A program made the translations under genes and the position numbers. Below, piece after piece: positions 8,785-19,500 of a stretch of 64,000 nucleotides of DNA. The notes below the pieces were generated by a model. The model saw nothing but the letters and a program-made list of their open reading frames with translations. It was not told the DNA's origin and ran no database searches. The number at the start of each line of letters is the position of its first letter. Position 1 is the first letter of the stretch. This DNA is from Lewinellaceae bacterium (lineage in GTDB: Bacteria; Bacteroidota; Bacteroidia; Chitinophagales; Saprospiraceae). The stretch lies in NCBI GenBank assembly GCA_016710765.1, contig JADJUJ010000006.1, forward strand, positions 1 through 64,000, written 5' to 3'.

Positions 8785-9801
8785 GTGAATTGGGGCCGGT
8801 TTTTCTGTTTTACCCAAATTCTTGTTGTTTTGAAATGGACATTACTACTGCTCTTCCCCTTCTCCTTGCACGCCCAACCCAGCGACACCACTTTCCTGCA
8901 CCGCTATTTCAACCAGCTGGAGGCCAAAAGCGAGGCCATGGGCAGCATTGCCATTACTGTCAACGGCCAGGCGTATTTTCAAAAAAGCATTGGGTGGGCC
9001 AATCTGGAACAAAGGGAGCAGGCGAGTGCCGCTACCCGATACCGTGTCGGCTCGGTTACAAAAATGTTCGTCGCAACAGTGATGATGCAGTTGGTGGAAG
9101 CGGGGAAAGTGTCTTTGGATACTAAACTCGCCATTTTTTTTCCTGATGTTCCCTACTCGAATGCCATCACCCTTGCGCAGTTGCTGCGGCACGACAGCGG
9201 TTTGCGCGACAAGCCGTATTTGAAGTGGCAGTATTATGGGAAAAAGTATACCCTGGAAAAAAGGCCGGGCTATGCCAATGTAAACTATGTTTTGCTGGCC
9301 CAAATTGCCGAACAACTTGAAGGCAAACCTTTTGCCGCCATCCTGGCGGAGCGGGTTTTTCAGCCTTGCCGAATGACCAACAGTTACTACGGGAGCAAAC
9401 CCGATGCACTGCCGGAAGAAGCGCTGTCTTATCGAAAACTGTCGAAATGGACCGCGGTTCCGGCCAGTGACCTGGAACAGTCGGGCGGCGCCGGTGCGGT
9501 GGTTTCATGTCCTACTGATTTGAATTTGTTTCTCGACCACTTATTCTCGGGCCATCTGGTATCGGCATCCGGTTTGAAAGAAATGGAAAACACCGTAGGC
9601 GGCTACGGCATGGGTATGATGCAGGTGTACTACTACCAGCATGTGGCGTACAGCCATGCCGGTGCAGTGGATGGTTTCCAAACGCGGGTATTTTATTTTC
9701 CAGCGCAAAAAATAGCCATTTCCTACTGTTCCAATGGGGTTGCCCTGCCCATCGATGAGCTGCTGTTGCCGGTGGTAACGCAGCTGTTTGGCAAAGAATA
9801 A
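8785..9801 (+). CDS. Serine beta-lactamase-like hydrolase (class C / DD-peptidase fold)
   Basis: The catalytic SxxK is SVTK (YRVGSVTKMF, near residue 93), the second motif is YAN (in YANVNYVLL), and the third is HAG (SHAGAVDGF). All three fit the beta-lactamase/esterase/transpeptidase fold. Length (338 residues) is normal for the single-domain type. The frame opens with GTG at 8785; a TTG at 8830 gives a neater signal peptide (KWTLLLLFPFSLHAQ), so the true start is uncertain. It is exported, probably periplasmic. Substrate unknown: peptidoglycan peptide, ester or D-amino-acid peptide are all possible. Confidence 0.82.
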   Translation: MNWGRFFCFTQILVVLKWTLLLLFPFSLHAQPSDTTFLHRYFNQLEAKSEAMGSIAITVNGQAYFQKSIGWANLEQREQASAATRYRVGSVTKMFVATVMMQLVEAGKVSLDTKLAIFFPDVPYSNAITLAQLLRHDSGLRDKPYLKWQYYGKKYTLEKRPGYANVNYVLLAQIAEQLEGKPFAAILAERVFQPCRMTNSYYGSKPDALPEEALSYRKLSKWTAVPASDLEQSGGAGAVVSCPTDLNLFLDHLFSGHLVSASGLKEMENTVGGYGMGMMQVYYYQHVAYSHAGAVDGFQTRVFYFPAQKIAISYCSNGVALPIDELLLPVVTQLFGKE

Positions 9802-9862
9802 ATCAAGGGCTCGGGAGCCGGAATCGTTGAGACTGTTCAATTAACTGTGTCATTTTGTTTAG

Positions 9863-9994
9863 AAACCTCACCCCCACCCCCCCTCTCCAAAGGAGAGGGG
9901 GCTCGATCTCGTTTTGTATTTTATTGATAATAAGATATTTAGACAAGATCGGACTCCCCATCTCCTTTGGAGAGGGGGTTGGGGGGTGAGGTTT
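9863..9994. repeat. Palindromic GC-rich element (MITE-like)
   Basis: About 35-base arms of the type ACCTCACCCCC...CTCTCCAAAGGAGAG face each other around an AT-rich centre, and each arm itself holds a CTCTCC/GGAGAG palindrome. It lies between the hydrolase stop and the acyltransferase promoter and holds no gene. It shares its C/G-run style with the array at 16344-16890. Confidence 0.65.
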
Positions 9995-10055
9995 AAAAAA
10001 CGGCACGACACATTTTATTGAACACGCTCGAATCGTTCCAAATTTGAAATATTGC

Positions 10056-10063
10056 TACATTTG
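10056..10063 (+). promoter_or_regulatory. Probable -7 box TACATTTG
   Basis: Exact TAnnTTTG match 35 bases before the acyltransferase ATG at 10098. The -33 element is not clear. Confidence 0.4.
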
Positions 10064-10097
10064 AGCTGCGAGCGAGGTTTTTACAACTTGCGTTACT

Positions 10098-10928
10098 ATG
10101 GATAAGGATACTGAAAGCAGCGAAAACCCAGGACAAGTTGTCCGAAAAATGCGGATCAAACGCACCCGAGTGCCACGCCGGAGCGTAAAACTGAACATCA
10201 GATTACGCGACCCATTTGGCAACATCTTGCCCTTCAAAAGACTATTGACCGGAATTTTGGGGCTTGCTACTTACAGCGGTCTCAACATTGTTAACCGGAC
10301 CAAAGTGGAAGGGGCGCACTACTTGCTCGATCTGCCCAAAAACAACGTGCTGTTTGTTTCCAACCACGAGACCTATTTCGCTGATGTGTTCGCCATGTAC
10401 CACATTTTTTCCAGTGTAAAATGGCGTTTTCGCAACATAAACATCCCCATTTACCTTTTGTTTCCCAGGGTCAAGTCCTATTACATAGCGGCGGAAGAAA
10501 CCATGAAAAAAGGCTGGTTGCCCCGATTGTTCTCCTATGCCGGCGCCGTTACGGTGAAGCGCAACTGGCGGCAGGCTGGCCAGGAGGTTACCCGTGGGGC
10601 CGATGTGCAGGCGCCTACGAAGATTGTAAAAGCCTTGTCGTTTGGCTGGGTCATTACTTTCCCGCAAGGCACTACGGAACTGGGCGCTCCCGTGCGCAAA
10701 GGCACGGCTCATCTGATTAAAACCCTCAAGCCAACCGTCGTTCCGGTCTATATCGAGGGCTTTCGCGAGGCGTTTGACAAAAAAGGACTGCGCATCCGGA
10801 ACCGGGGTTCCAAATTATTGGTGCGTTTCAGCGAACCCATCCAGTTTGACGATGACATTACCGTTGCCAGCATACAGGAATTTCTGGAGGGCCATATTCT
10901 TGGCGAAGCGGCAGGGAAAACGATGTAG
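10098..10928 (+). CDS. 1-acylglycerol-3-phosphate acyltransferase-like (PlsC family)
   Basis: A 276-residue protein. The catalytic block is SNHETYFADVFAMY (about residues 90-103), where His and Asp are separated by five residues rather than the usual four. The third motif is FPQGTTELGAPVRKGTAHL (about 190-208), matching the FPEGT block. A basic N-terminus (about 50 residues, KRTRVPRRSVK) precedes a hydrophobic segment. It probably acylates a lysophospholipid or related glycerolipid at the inner membrane. It converges with the BNR-repeat gene, the two stops being 15 bases apart. Confidence 0.8.
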   Translation: MDKDTESSENPGQVVRKMRIKRTRVPRRSVKLNIRLRDPFGNILPFKRLLTGILGLATYSGLNIVNRTKVEGAHYLLDLPKNNVLFVSNHETYFADVFAMYHIFSSVKWRFRNINIPIYLLFPRVKSYYIAAEETMKKGWLPRLFSYAGAVTVKRNWRQAGQEVTRGADVQAPTKIVKALSFGWVITFPQGTTELGAPVRKGTAHLIKTLKPTVVPVYIEGFREAFDKKGLRIRNRGSKLLVRFSEPIQFDDDITVASIQEFLEGHILGEAAGKTM

Positions 10929-10943
10929 GTTTTTGGGAACCCC

Positions 10944-13472
10944 CTATTTTATTGCGATTTTCTGCAGGCCTGGCGCTTGTTTGTTTCCCGCCATTTGAAG
11001 GAAATAAATTCCTGCCGGCAGCGGGGGAAGTGCCTGTTGCACGCGATGTTGTCCCGCCTGACAGTCATTTTCAGTAAACGCCATTACCTGCACGCCAGTA
11101 TTGTTCCACAAACTGAACCGTATTTGATCCGCAACTTTTAGGGAAAATTCGATAGCGATGTTTCCTTCACAGGGATTTTTCAAGATACGGAAATCGTATG
11201 CAGGGGTGGCAAGTGGATGTATGGAAGTGGCTGTTGTTCCTTTGCGCATGCCATTGCCAAAGCTGGCTACCCAACATTCCTGCGGGTTGTACGGGTTGAA
11301 AAATACGCGTTCCGGATGATGGAAAGGGTAGGCGTCCACCAGTTGCCAGTCGGGCATGGCGGCGCTTTTGTTGTGGGTTACCCACAGCCCCTCATACTCG
11401 GTTGTCAGGTACATGGTTTCCGGATCGGCAGGGTCTATGCTGACAGAACTCACCCGAAAAAATTGGCCTGGGGCGGAGATGGGTTGCCAGTTGAGTCCGC
11501 GGTCGGTGCTGCGAAAGATCCTGCCCAGGTTGTTGGCAGGGCCGCCCCAGCCGCTCCACACGCAGGCATACCAGGTGTTCTGGCTGGGATCGGCGGGGTC
11601 CACGACCAGGTCTTTGGTCCAGTAATTCATGTCTGGATGGTTGCGCCGCTGCCAGCTGACGCCGCCGTTGGTGCTGACGAACACCCCGCTGCTGTCGCTG
11701 AATACACTGCCCGCATTGGATTTTCGGGCCGACCACGTACTCACCAACATGCCATCGTTGAGAACTTGAATGTTGAAAATACGGCCATTATTGGCCGGCG
11801 GATTGTTGATTTTGGTCCATTGCACGGTTCCTGGGTTGGAGATGCCATCGGCCCGCCATATACCACCAATGGCTGGGTTGGTAGAGATGACGCCGGCGTA
11901 CAGGCGCTCGTTGTTGCCAGGGTCGGTGGCCACCCAGATTACCGGATTGTCGAAATCGCGCAATGGCAGCCAATCCTTGCCTTTGTTGCTTGAGTACAAC
12001 ACATAGCCGTCTTTGTAGGAGGGCTGCAGTTTTGCGTCGGTAACATAAGTTGTCTGATAGATATCGTGCACAGAGGAAGTGGCGGCAAACCAAAGGTTGC
12101 TGGTATTGTGTTTTACAATGCGATAAAGGGTATTAAGGTTGTGGCCGGTATAATCAAAACTCCAGGAATCACCGGCATCCTCGGAGCGCACGCCTTTTAT
12201 GTCGGTAAAACACCCGATCATGGTTTGTGCATCCATCCAGTATACCTGCCAGCAGGTGGTTTGCTCCATGCCAACACCGTGGTAGTATTGCTTTTTAGGG
12301 GTTGGTGATCCTGCGGGGTTTTCATCGCTGGGGCTGGTGTAGGCCTGGTGCCAGTTTTGACCGCCGTTAAGGGTTTGATGAATAAAACCGTAGTCGGTCA
12401 ACACAACATGCTGGCTGTTCAAAGGGCTGACGCCAAAACCCAGGGCATTGCCTCCCCAGGAATACCCCAGGTCGCCGCCATAGCCCTGGTACCCGGTGAA
12501 AATGTTCTGGTTGTTGTTGCGCAAATAGCAATGCTGCCAGCTCAGGCCACCATCAGCCGTTTTCATAACGATGGCTTCTGCGTTAGGCGTGCTGCCGGCT
12601 ATATAGCAGGTGCTGGGGTCGTTTTCGGCCATGGCCAGGTAAACGGCATAGTCCTGGGTGATGTTGATGCCATTGGAAGAGGGCGTCCAGGCCCCATTCA
12701 TATTGGTCATGGTATAAACGTTGCGGATGGTTTGCCAGTAATTGGGGCCCATGTTGGTGGCCCATACGTTGCCCGGGGTGCCGGTGAGGGCATAGCAGCG
12801 CAGCAGCCCGTTGGCGCGTCCGGCCCCAAAGCCAATGATGACCTCGCCAGCGGGAATTCCCGTAAAGCCGGCATTGGCAAACGACGCCCATTGTCTTGCG
12901 ACACCAACACCCCTTCGTTGGTGCCCAACCAAATGTTGTTGTTGTCAAAAAACACCCGACAGCAAGATGCCGGTACCGTTGTTGGCGGCTGCCCATTTTT
13001 GCGCAGCGGTTTGTCCGCCGTCCGTGGAGAGAAAGAGGTGGTTGTAGTCGGTCCAGATAATGCGCTGTGGGTTGTGGTAGTCGGCAAAAAGGAATAGTTT
13101 TTCATCCGACGTTTGCACGTCTCCGGCAAGAAAACTCCAGGCATTGCCGCCATCGGTACTTTTTGCAGGGCGGGTGGCATAATGTGCTTCATCCCAGAGC
13201 AGGGCATACCGCAGGTTGTTGTTTTGGGTAAATACGACTTTGCCATAAGGGCCCACAATGGCTTGTTGATAGGGCACGACGTCGTAAAAGCCGCCATTGT
13301 CAGTGGTATGGTACAGCCCGCCCAGGTCGCTGGCAAAATACATTTCGGCATCATTTCCCGGGTTGATGGAAGGGCTGAACAGGGCCCCGCCGCCGCCAAT
13401 GCCTTTGGAAATAAAAGCGTTTGGTTGGGCGCATAGCGCCAGCGGAAAGCAAAAGAAGATCAAGAAACGCAT
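10944..13472 (-). CDS. Secreted BNR/YVTN-repeat protein with T9SS type A domain (two apparent frameshifts)
   Basis: Start ATG at 13472 gives the signal peptide MRFLIFFCFPLALCAQ. The chain of about 840 residues carries many sialidase/VPS10-type BNR repeats with Asp-box-like turns (STDGGQTA, KTADGGLSW, STDRGLNW, STNGGVSW), forming a beta-propeller as in GH74 or sortilin-like proteins. The last 85 residues (FRILKNPCEGN ... LQKIAIK) are a T9SS type A sorting domain. The reading frame breaks at a six-T run (12947-12952) and again at a GGG (12887-12889). Adding one base at each restores FFDNNNIWLGTNEGVLVSQD and GASFANAGFTG, so sequencing error is likelier than decay. Enzymatic activity is uncertain. 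Confidence 0.8.
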
Positions 13473-13600
13473 ACCTGAGCATATTGGAAGGGTGGGTAAA
13501 TCTGCTGTTACCATTCAGCGTGAAGATAAGAGCCGTAAAATGCGTCGAAACGCTGTTCCATGTTAAAAAGAATTTTTACGGCACGGCTCCCAGTAAGATA

Positions 13601-13743
13601 GTCTTTGGTCTTTGGTCTTTGGTCTTTGGCCCTTGGTCTTTGGCTTCGATCCCGATTTATAATACTACATTGAAAACCAGATGGTTAATTCTTCGGAGCA
13701 AAGCCAAAGACCAAAGACTAAAGACCAAAGACCAAAGACCAAC
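13601..13743. repeat. Inverted repeat built of GGTCTTT heptamers
   Basis: The heptamer GTCTTTG/GGTCTTT is repeated about six times at 13601-13645. Its reverse complement (CAAAGAC) is repeated about five times at 13700-13743, giving two ~44-base arms around a 55-base loop. It directly follows the GH2 stop and precedes the BNR gene. It could terminate GH2 transcription, but slippage-generated arms of this kind are unusual. Confidence 0.75.
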
Positions 13744-16159
13744 TTATTCCACCTCCAATTCCACCACAACCGTTTTAAGCCCGCCCGCGCTGGCTTTAAC
13801 ATTGATCTTTCCGGGCAATTCGCTGCTGCGGACAATCAGCATCGCTTTGCCAAAAAACAATTTACGCTTGTCGGAAACAAAGGATTCCAGCGACTGCGGG
13901 TTGCCATTCCCCACGCCTTCAATGCGTCCGGCGCCCTGAACGTCGAATTGGATGCTGAAATCTGCATTTGGGCAGAGATTGCCGTTTTGGTCGATCGCTT
14001 CCACGAGGATGTAGGATAAGTCTTCTCCATTGGCCGTCAACATGCTGCGGTCGGGTGTCAACCGCAGCGCAGATGGCTGATCAGCGGTTTGAACCTGGGT
14101 TTCACCAATCTTTTTGCCCCCTTTATAAGCTACTGCTTTCAGGGTTCCGGGGGCATAGGTTACCGTTGGCCAAACCAAGCGGTAACGCTCCCAGGAAGTA
14201 CTGGAGACGGGGTTTTTGGCTTTTTTACCCAAGGACTTCCCATTCAGGAACAGCTCCGCTGCATCCCCATTGGTGTACACCATGACGGGCAGCTGCTGTC
14301 CTTCCTGTCCAGCCCAATTCCAATGCGGCAACAGGTGTACCGTGGTATAATCCGGGAGCCACAGGCTTTTGTACAGGTAATATCGGTCTTTGGGTATGCC
14401 ACATAAATCTACAATGCCGAAATAAGAACTCTTGGCCGTCTGCTCCGGTCGGATTATGCCCTGGCTGGCCGACCAGCTATCGTATGGCGTGGGCTCACCC
14501 AGGTAATCGAAGCCGGTCCACACAAATTCGCCGCACACATAGCGGTCTTCTTCCTGCCACATAAAATCATCGTCGGGAATTTCTGCCCAGGCGGGCGCGT
14601 TCATGTCGTACGAAGAGACTTGTCCGGCGGTAGAAAAGTCGGTTTTCTGTTTGGGCAAGGGCCATTCGTAAAAGCCACGGGTACTCACCGTCGAAGCCGA
14701 TTCAGAGATAATAACTGGTTTGTTGGGTTCCAGGTGGCGGGCTGGTAGGTAGCGCCGGCCGTAGTTCCAGGAGTGGATATCATAGTAGTCGAAATGCCGC
14801 CAAACCACGCCACCCATGTTGTCGCTGGCGATGGTCAAGGGGCGGCTTCGATCGTGTTCGAGTACATAGCCGGTGATGGCCTCGAGTTTCAATAAGCCGT
14901 CGTCGGTATTGCCCTGTACATCGGGCATTTCGTTGCCTACACTCCAAACAAATACGCAGGGGTGGTTGCGGTCGCGGCGAACGAAATTTGCGATATTCCT
15001 CGCCGTAGATGCGTGAAAATCAGCGTCGGGCAAAATATCCGCCTTTCGGTCCCACTTGTCGTAAGCCTCATCAAATACCAGAATACCCATGCTGTCGCAG
15101 AGATCCAGCAGCTCCGGTGCGGCTATGTTGTGGCTGTTTCGAACGGCATTTACCCCCATGGATTTCATGATTTCCAGTTGGCGTTCCAGGGCTCTTTTGT
15201 AAATTTTTGCTCCCAGGGGGCCCTGGTCGTGGTGGAGGCATACGCCGTTGAGTTGGAGTCGCCGACCGTTGAGGTACATGCCGTCGCTGGGGGTAAAAAT
15301 GATTTCCCGGATGCCAAAGGGCGTTTCGTACACGTCGCAAACCCTGCCGCCGCGCTGTACTTCGGTGTGCACCCGGTAGCGCTGCGGGTGGTCAACGTCC
15401 CAGCGTTGCGGGCGGGTGAGGGTAAACCACTGGTCGAACTTCACTTTTTCACCGGGTTTTACCGCCTTGGTATCGGTGTGCGGCCACCACTGCGCCGTCG
15501 GGCGCCAGGATGGTGGTTTCGATCTGCAGTTTTTCCTCGAATTTGCTTTCATTGAAAATTTCGGTCACCGCCCGGGCGCGGGTGTAGTGGTCGCGAATCT
15601 CAGGTGTGGTAACCTGGGTCCCCCAAATGTCGACATGAACAGGGTCGAGCAACAGCATTTGGATTTTGCGGTAGATACCGGCGCCAGGATACCAGCGGCT
15701 GTCGTGCTGTCGGGTATCCACATGAATGGCGATGGTGTTTTCTCCAGCGAAATCGAGGAGATCAGTAACATTCAGGTAAAACGAGTTGTAACCATAATCC
15801 CATTCCCCGGCAAGCTGGCCATTGATGTAGATTTTGGGAAACGCCATGATGCCATCGAACATCAGGTACACCTGCTTATCCTGGTCGGAAGGCTTGAGCC
15901 GAAAATTTTTGCGGTACCAGGCTTCTCCTTTCCAGGGAAGCTTGGCAGTAGCAGGGTCACCATTGGGGTCGAAAGGACCGGCGATGGCCCAGTCGTGTGG
16001 GAGGCGGACCTTTTCCCAGCCCGAAACATCGAGGTTTTTGCCGGAGGCCCCGGCTGGGTTGCCTTTGGTGAAACACCAGTCGGTGTTGAACGGATAAATA
16101 GTCCGGGAAGAAACCGGAGTGCTCAGCAGGAGGAGCAAAAGCAGCAGCATGGAACGCAT
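13744..16159 (-). CDS. Secreted glycoside hydrolase family 2 (beta-galactosidase type), one apparent frameshift
   Basis: Start ATG at 16159 gives MRSMLLLLLLLLSTPVSSRT, a signal peptide. Order: sugar-binding jelly-roll domain (WEKVRLPHDWAI, GIMAFPKIYINGQ), immunoglobulin-like domain, then the TIM barrel with the acid/base motif WSVGNEMPD and the nucleophile in VIISESAS, followed by C-terminal beta domains (NGDAAELFLNGKSLGKK). The total of about 800 residues is normal for Bacteroidota GH2 enzymes. The frame breaks near 15480 between GAVVAAH and TDTKAVKPGEKV; one base restores it. No T9SS domain is seen, so it is likely periplasmic. Beta-galactosidase is the family default; the real sugar is not shown. 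Confidence 0.85.
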
Positions 16160-16343
16160 AACAGAATATTTATCGGGTGCTGGCCGAAGGTAAACAGGAA
16201 CAGGGGAGTGGTGGTAATTTTTGCGGAAGGAATGCTGTTGCTGGTGTTTCCGTTGGGTTTTGCCCGTTCTGGTAGATATTTTGGCTGTGGTAATATTATG
16301 ATCAATGCAGATAGTGCCTAAAGGATGCGTGCTGACAGTGTAA

Positions 16344-16890
16344 GGGTTGTCACCCCCCCTGGCCCCCCTCGAGGGGGGACAAGGGCTCAGCAAAGCGAGT
16401 TTTTATCTCGTTTCAAATGGGCGGAGCTGGGTGCGAGGTCGTGTCTTGAGGGTTGTCACCCTCTGGCCCCCCCTCGAGGGGGACAAGGGCTCAGCAAAGC
16501 GAGTTTTTATCTCGTTTCAAATGGGCGGAGTTGGGTGCGAGGTCGTGTCTTGAGGGTTGTCACCCCCCTGGCCCCCCTCAAGGGGGGACAAGGGCTCAGC
16601 AAAGCGAGTTTTTATCTCGTTTCAAATGGGCGGAGCTGGGTGCGAGGTCGCTCCTCGAGGGTTGTCACCCCCCCTGGCCCCCCTCAAGGGGGGACAAGGG
16701 CACAGCAAAGCGAGTTTTTATCTCGTTTCAAATGGGCGGAGTTGGGTGCGAGGTCGTGTCTTGAGGGTTGTCACCCCCTGGCCCCCCCCCTCAAGGGGGG
16801 ACAAGGGCTCAGCAAAGCGAGTTTTTATCTCGTTTCAAATGGGCGGAGCTGGGTGCGAGGTCCCCCCTTGAGGGGGGCTGGGGGGTGAAA
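16344..16890. repeat. Tandem array of five ~105-base units bounded by inverted C/G-rich ends
   Basis: The unit begins GGTTGTCACCCC, contains a CCCCCCTC-rAGGGGGG hairpin, then ACAAGGGCTCAGCAAAGC and a CGAG/CTCG hairpin, and ends GGGTGCGAGGTCG. Units start near 16345, 16450, 16555, 16659 and 16765. The array closes with CCCCCCTTGAGGGGGGCTGG, the reverse complement of its opening, so the whole has inverted ends. All three forward frames stay open because unit lengths vary; no gene is supported. It sits between the divergent GH2 and M1 peptidase genes. Confidence 0.85.
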
Positions 16891-16946
16891 TTTCTTAAGT
16901 CGACCATATTATTTTTCAAAATCATCTCACAAACCACTTGTTTATC

Positions 16947-16976
16947 TTGTTCATCCTATCTGATACCCTACATTTG
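16947..16976 (+). promoter_or_regulatory. Bacteroidota-type promoter for the M1 peptidase
   Basis: TTG at 16947-16949 and TACATTTG at 16969-16976 are separated by 19 bases, matching the -33 (TTG) and -7 (TAnnTTTG) elements of Bacteroidota. The ATG follows 28 bases downstream at 17004. Confidence 0.6.
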
Positions 16977-17003
16977 CCGCAGGCAAAATCACCGCACACA
17001 CCT

Positions 17004-18851
17004 ATGAAACTACTACTCATCCTGTCTCTCTGTCTCGCCAGTATCTGTCTCGGCGCACAAAACCTCCCCATTCCCCGCAACCTCGAAAAGGCCTACACTG
17101 CAGGTACCCGCAGTCTGGACGGCCAGCCCGGCACAGCCTACTGGCAAAACCATGCCACCTACGATATTGCCATCCGTTTTGATCCTTCATCGCGTTTGAT
17201 TTCCGGAAAAGAGGAGATCGTTTACACCAACAACAGCCCCGATACGCTGCGCGAAATTTTGTTCAAATTGTACCCCAATCTCTACAAGCAAGGCTCGCAA
17301 CGACTGATGAGTATCGCGCCGGAAGACACTGGTGATGGCATGCGCATCGAAAGCGTTACGGCCAACAACCAGGTGTTGATGGCTGCCAAATGGCGGATCC
17401 GCGGAACAGATATGAGCGTACAGACCAAAGTGGCGCCCGGACAACAGCTGCGCCTCAAACTGCAGTTTAACTTCAACCTCAACAAGGGCTCGCACATCCG
17501 CACCGGCGAAGTAGAAGAAGGCGCCTGGTTCCTGGCGTATTTTTTCCCAAGAATTGCCGTGTACGACGACATCGACGGTTGGAACCGGCTGCCTTACCTC
17601 GGTACCCAGGAGTTTTACAACGACTTCTGCGATTTCAAACTGGCGCTCACCGTACCGCGCAACTACGCCGTTTGGGCTACCGGCGACCTTACCAATTGCG
17701 CCGAAGTGTACAACAAATCGTTTTGTGACCGACTGGCCCGTGCCGAAACGCAGGATGGTATCGTGAACATCATCGATACAACCGACCTCAAGGATGGGGG
17801 CATCACACGCCCGAACGCCGAAAATACGTTCCGCTTTGAAGCCAGCCATGTTACCGATGTTGCCGCTGCCATCAGCAACCATTATGTTTGGCAATCATCC
17901 AGTGTGGAGGTGGACACTGTGTCCAAACGCCGTACCCGGGTGGATGCCGTGTTTAATCCCAAACACCACGATTATTGGCTGGTATGCGCTGATGCCCGCG
18001 CCACCGTAAAAGCCATGAGTTATGATTTCCCGCGCTGGCCTTATCCGTACAACCACGAAACGGTATTTGACGGGCTCGACCAGATGGAATACCCCATGAT
18101 GGTCAACGACAACCCTTTGGAAGACCGGCACGAGAGCATCGAACTCACCGACCACGAAATTTTCCACACCATGTTTCCCTTCTACATGGGCATCAATGAA
18201 ACCAAATACGGCTGGATGGATGAAGGCTGGGCCACCATCGGTGAATGGCTGATTTAGCCCATGATCGACAGCAGTATTGTGAACGAATACGGCGTGCGGC
18301 CTTATGAACAAGCTGCCGGAACCGAGGCCGATTTGCCCATCATCACCCTGACCACCCAACAAAGCGGGGTGACCATGTTCATCAATTCCTACCCCAAACC
18401 TGCCATGGGCTACTTGTTTGCCATGGATATGCTGGGCGAGGATCGTTTTTACCAGGGCTTGCACCACTACATCAATACCTGGAAGGGCAAACACCCCATT
18501 CCCAACGATTTTTTCTACTGCATGAACAAGGGCTCCAAAACGGACCTCAACTGGTTCTGGAAAGCCTGGTTTTTTGACAATGGGGTGCCCGATTTGGCCA
18601 TTGACAAAGTTATCAGCGCTAAAAAAAGTACCCGGGTGATCATCCGCTCCGTGGGAACCAAGCCCGTTCCGGTGGACCTGAACGTGGTGTATGCCGATGG
18701 CCGTACCGAGCGGATACACCGCAGCGCAGCCGTTTGGGAAAAAGGCGAGCGCCAGATTGAACTGAAACTCAAAGGCGCTGTGAAGGAAATGTCGCTGGGC
18801 AGCACCTGGGTGCCTGATGTGGACAAGTCGAACAACCTGTACAAGCAGTAG
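17004..18851 (+). CDS. M1-family zinc metallopeptidase, in-frame TAG at 18255
   Basis: Start ATG at 17004 gives signal peptide MKLLLILSLCLASICLGAQ; a longer frame from 16938 would cover the promoter. The precursor is about 615 residues. An N-terminal beta domain is followed by the catalytic domain with the zinc site HEIFH (residues 384-388) and the third ligand in WMDEGWATIGEW, 18 residues further. The substrate motif is DQMEYPMMV. A TAG at 18255-18257 falls inside ATIGEWLI-stop-PMIDSS, while the next 196 residues continue in the same frame with normal family sequence. This is either a point error or a recent nonsense mutation. The role is an exported aminopeptidase-like enzyme. Confidence 0.85.
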
Positions 18852-18868
18852 GGGAGGGTTCTAAACCA

Positions 18869-19244
18869 ACTACTGGACATTTTCAAAGCATACTGTTTTG
18901 AAGATGTCTCCCTCGCCTTCGCTCGGCATGGGCTCTTGCATCGGACGCAATGGAAACATTTCCAATTCCGTAAATCGTAAATCCCACATCCAATCTTAAA
19001 TCGTAAATCATCAATCGGATATCGTAAATTATAAAAAAATGTCTCCCTCGCCTTCGGCGGGTCGACATGACAACTTGAAGCGGAAAAAGCTGCCTCTCTC
19101 GCCTTCGGCGGATCGGCTCTAAGCAAATGAATCGGCCTATTTGATGATTTGCCGAGCGAAGCTCAAACCAAATTTGTCATGTCGATCCGCCGAAGGCGAG
19201 AGAGACATCCATGCTTGGGCGTAATTTTAAAAATGTCAAGTAGT
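18869..19244. mobile_element. 376-base element of the ACTACTGGACAT repeat family
   Basis: Bounded by ACTACTGGACAT (18869-18880) and ATGTCAAGTAGT (19233-19244). The interior holds GATGTCTCCCTCGCCTTCG, GGAAACATTTCC and the AAATCGTAAATC / ATCGGATATCGTAAAT words. These are the reverse complement of one unit of the 31129-32520 array. No protein is encoded. It lies 228 bases before the first cassette boundary. Confidence 0.7.
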
Positions 19245-19343
19245 GTGGTTCGCAACACAGTACTTGCATTTATTAAAAAGTCCGCCTATATTTGGTTTTC
19301 GAAAAACCAGATCGTGCGCGCTTTACCACCTGAAAAGATGCTA

Positions 19344-19383
19344 CCGCCCCCTGTTTGCTCTTGGTTGAGCAAGCAGGGGGCGG
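19344..19383. terminator. GC-rich 17-base stem-loop
   Basis: CCGCCCCCTGTTTGCTC pairs with GAGCAAGCAGGGGGCGG (one mismatch) around TTGGTT. It lies between the repeat element and the cassette array, with no gene directly upstream. Beyond it, two copies of TGCGTATATACA (near 19416 and 19457) precede the first cassette. Confidence 0.5.
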
Positions 19384-19500
19384 TGTGTATGTTGAGGGAA
19401 TACACGCAACTATGGTGCGTATATACACCCAAATAAGTAGATATCACGCACCATGATGCGTATATACAATAGTTATACACAACAAAATAAGAAGTAAATA

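Noticed and set aside
16325..16888. Long open frames (up to 187 codons) in all three forward frames
   Set aside because: They are translations of the 105-base array, have no start signals and no non-repeat content.
16344..16890. CRISPR array
   Set aside because: Units are contiguous, about 105 bases, with no unique spacers; the same holds for the arrays at 31129 and 59245. No cas genes are present.
17187..18719. Long minus-strand ORFs within the M1 peptidase
   Set aside because: Shadow frames of a high-GC coding region; the plus strand has the zinc motif and signal peptide.
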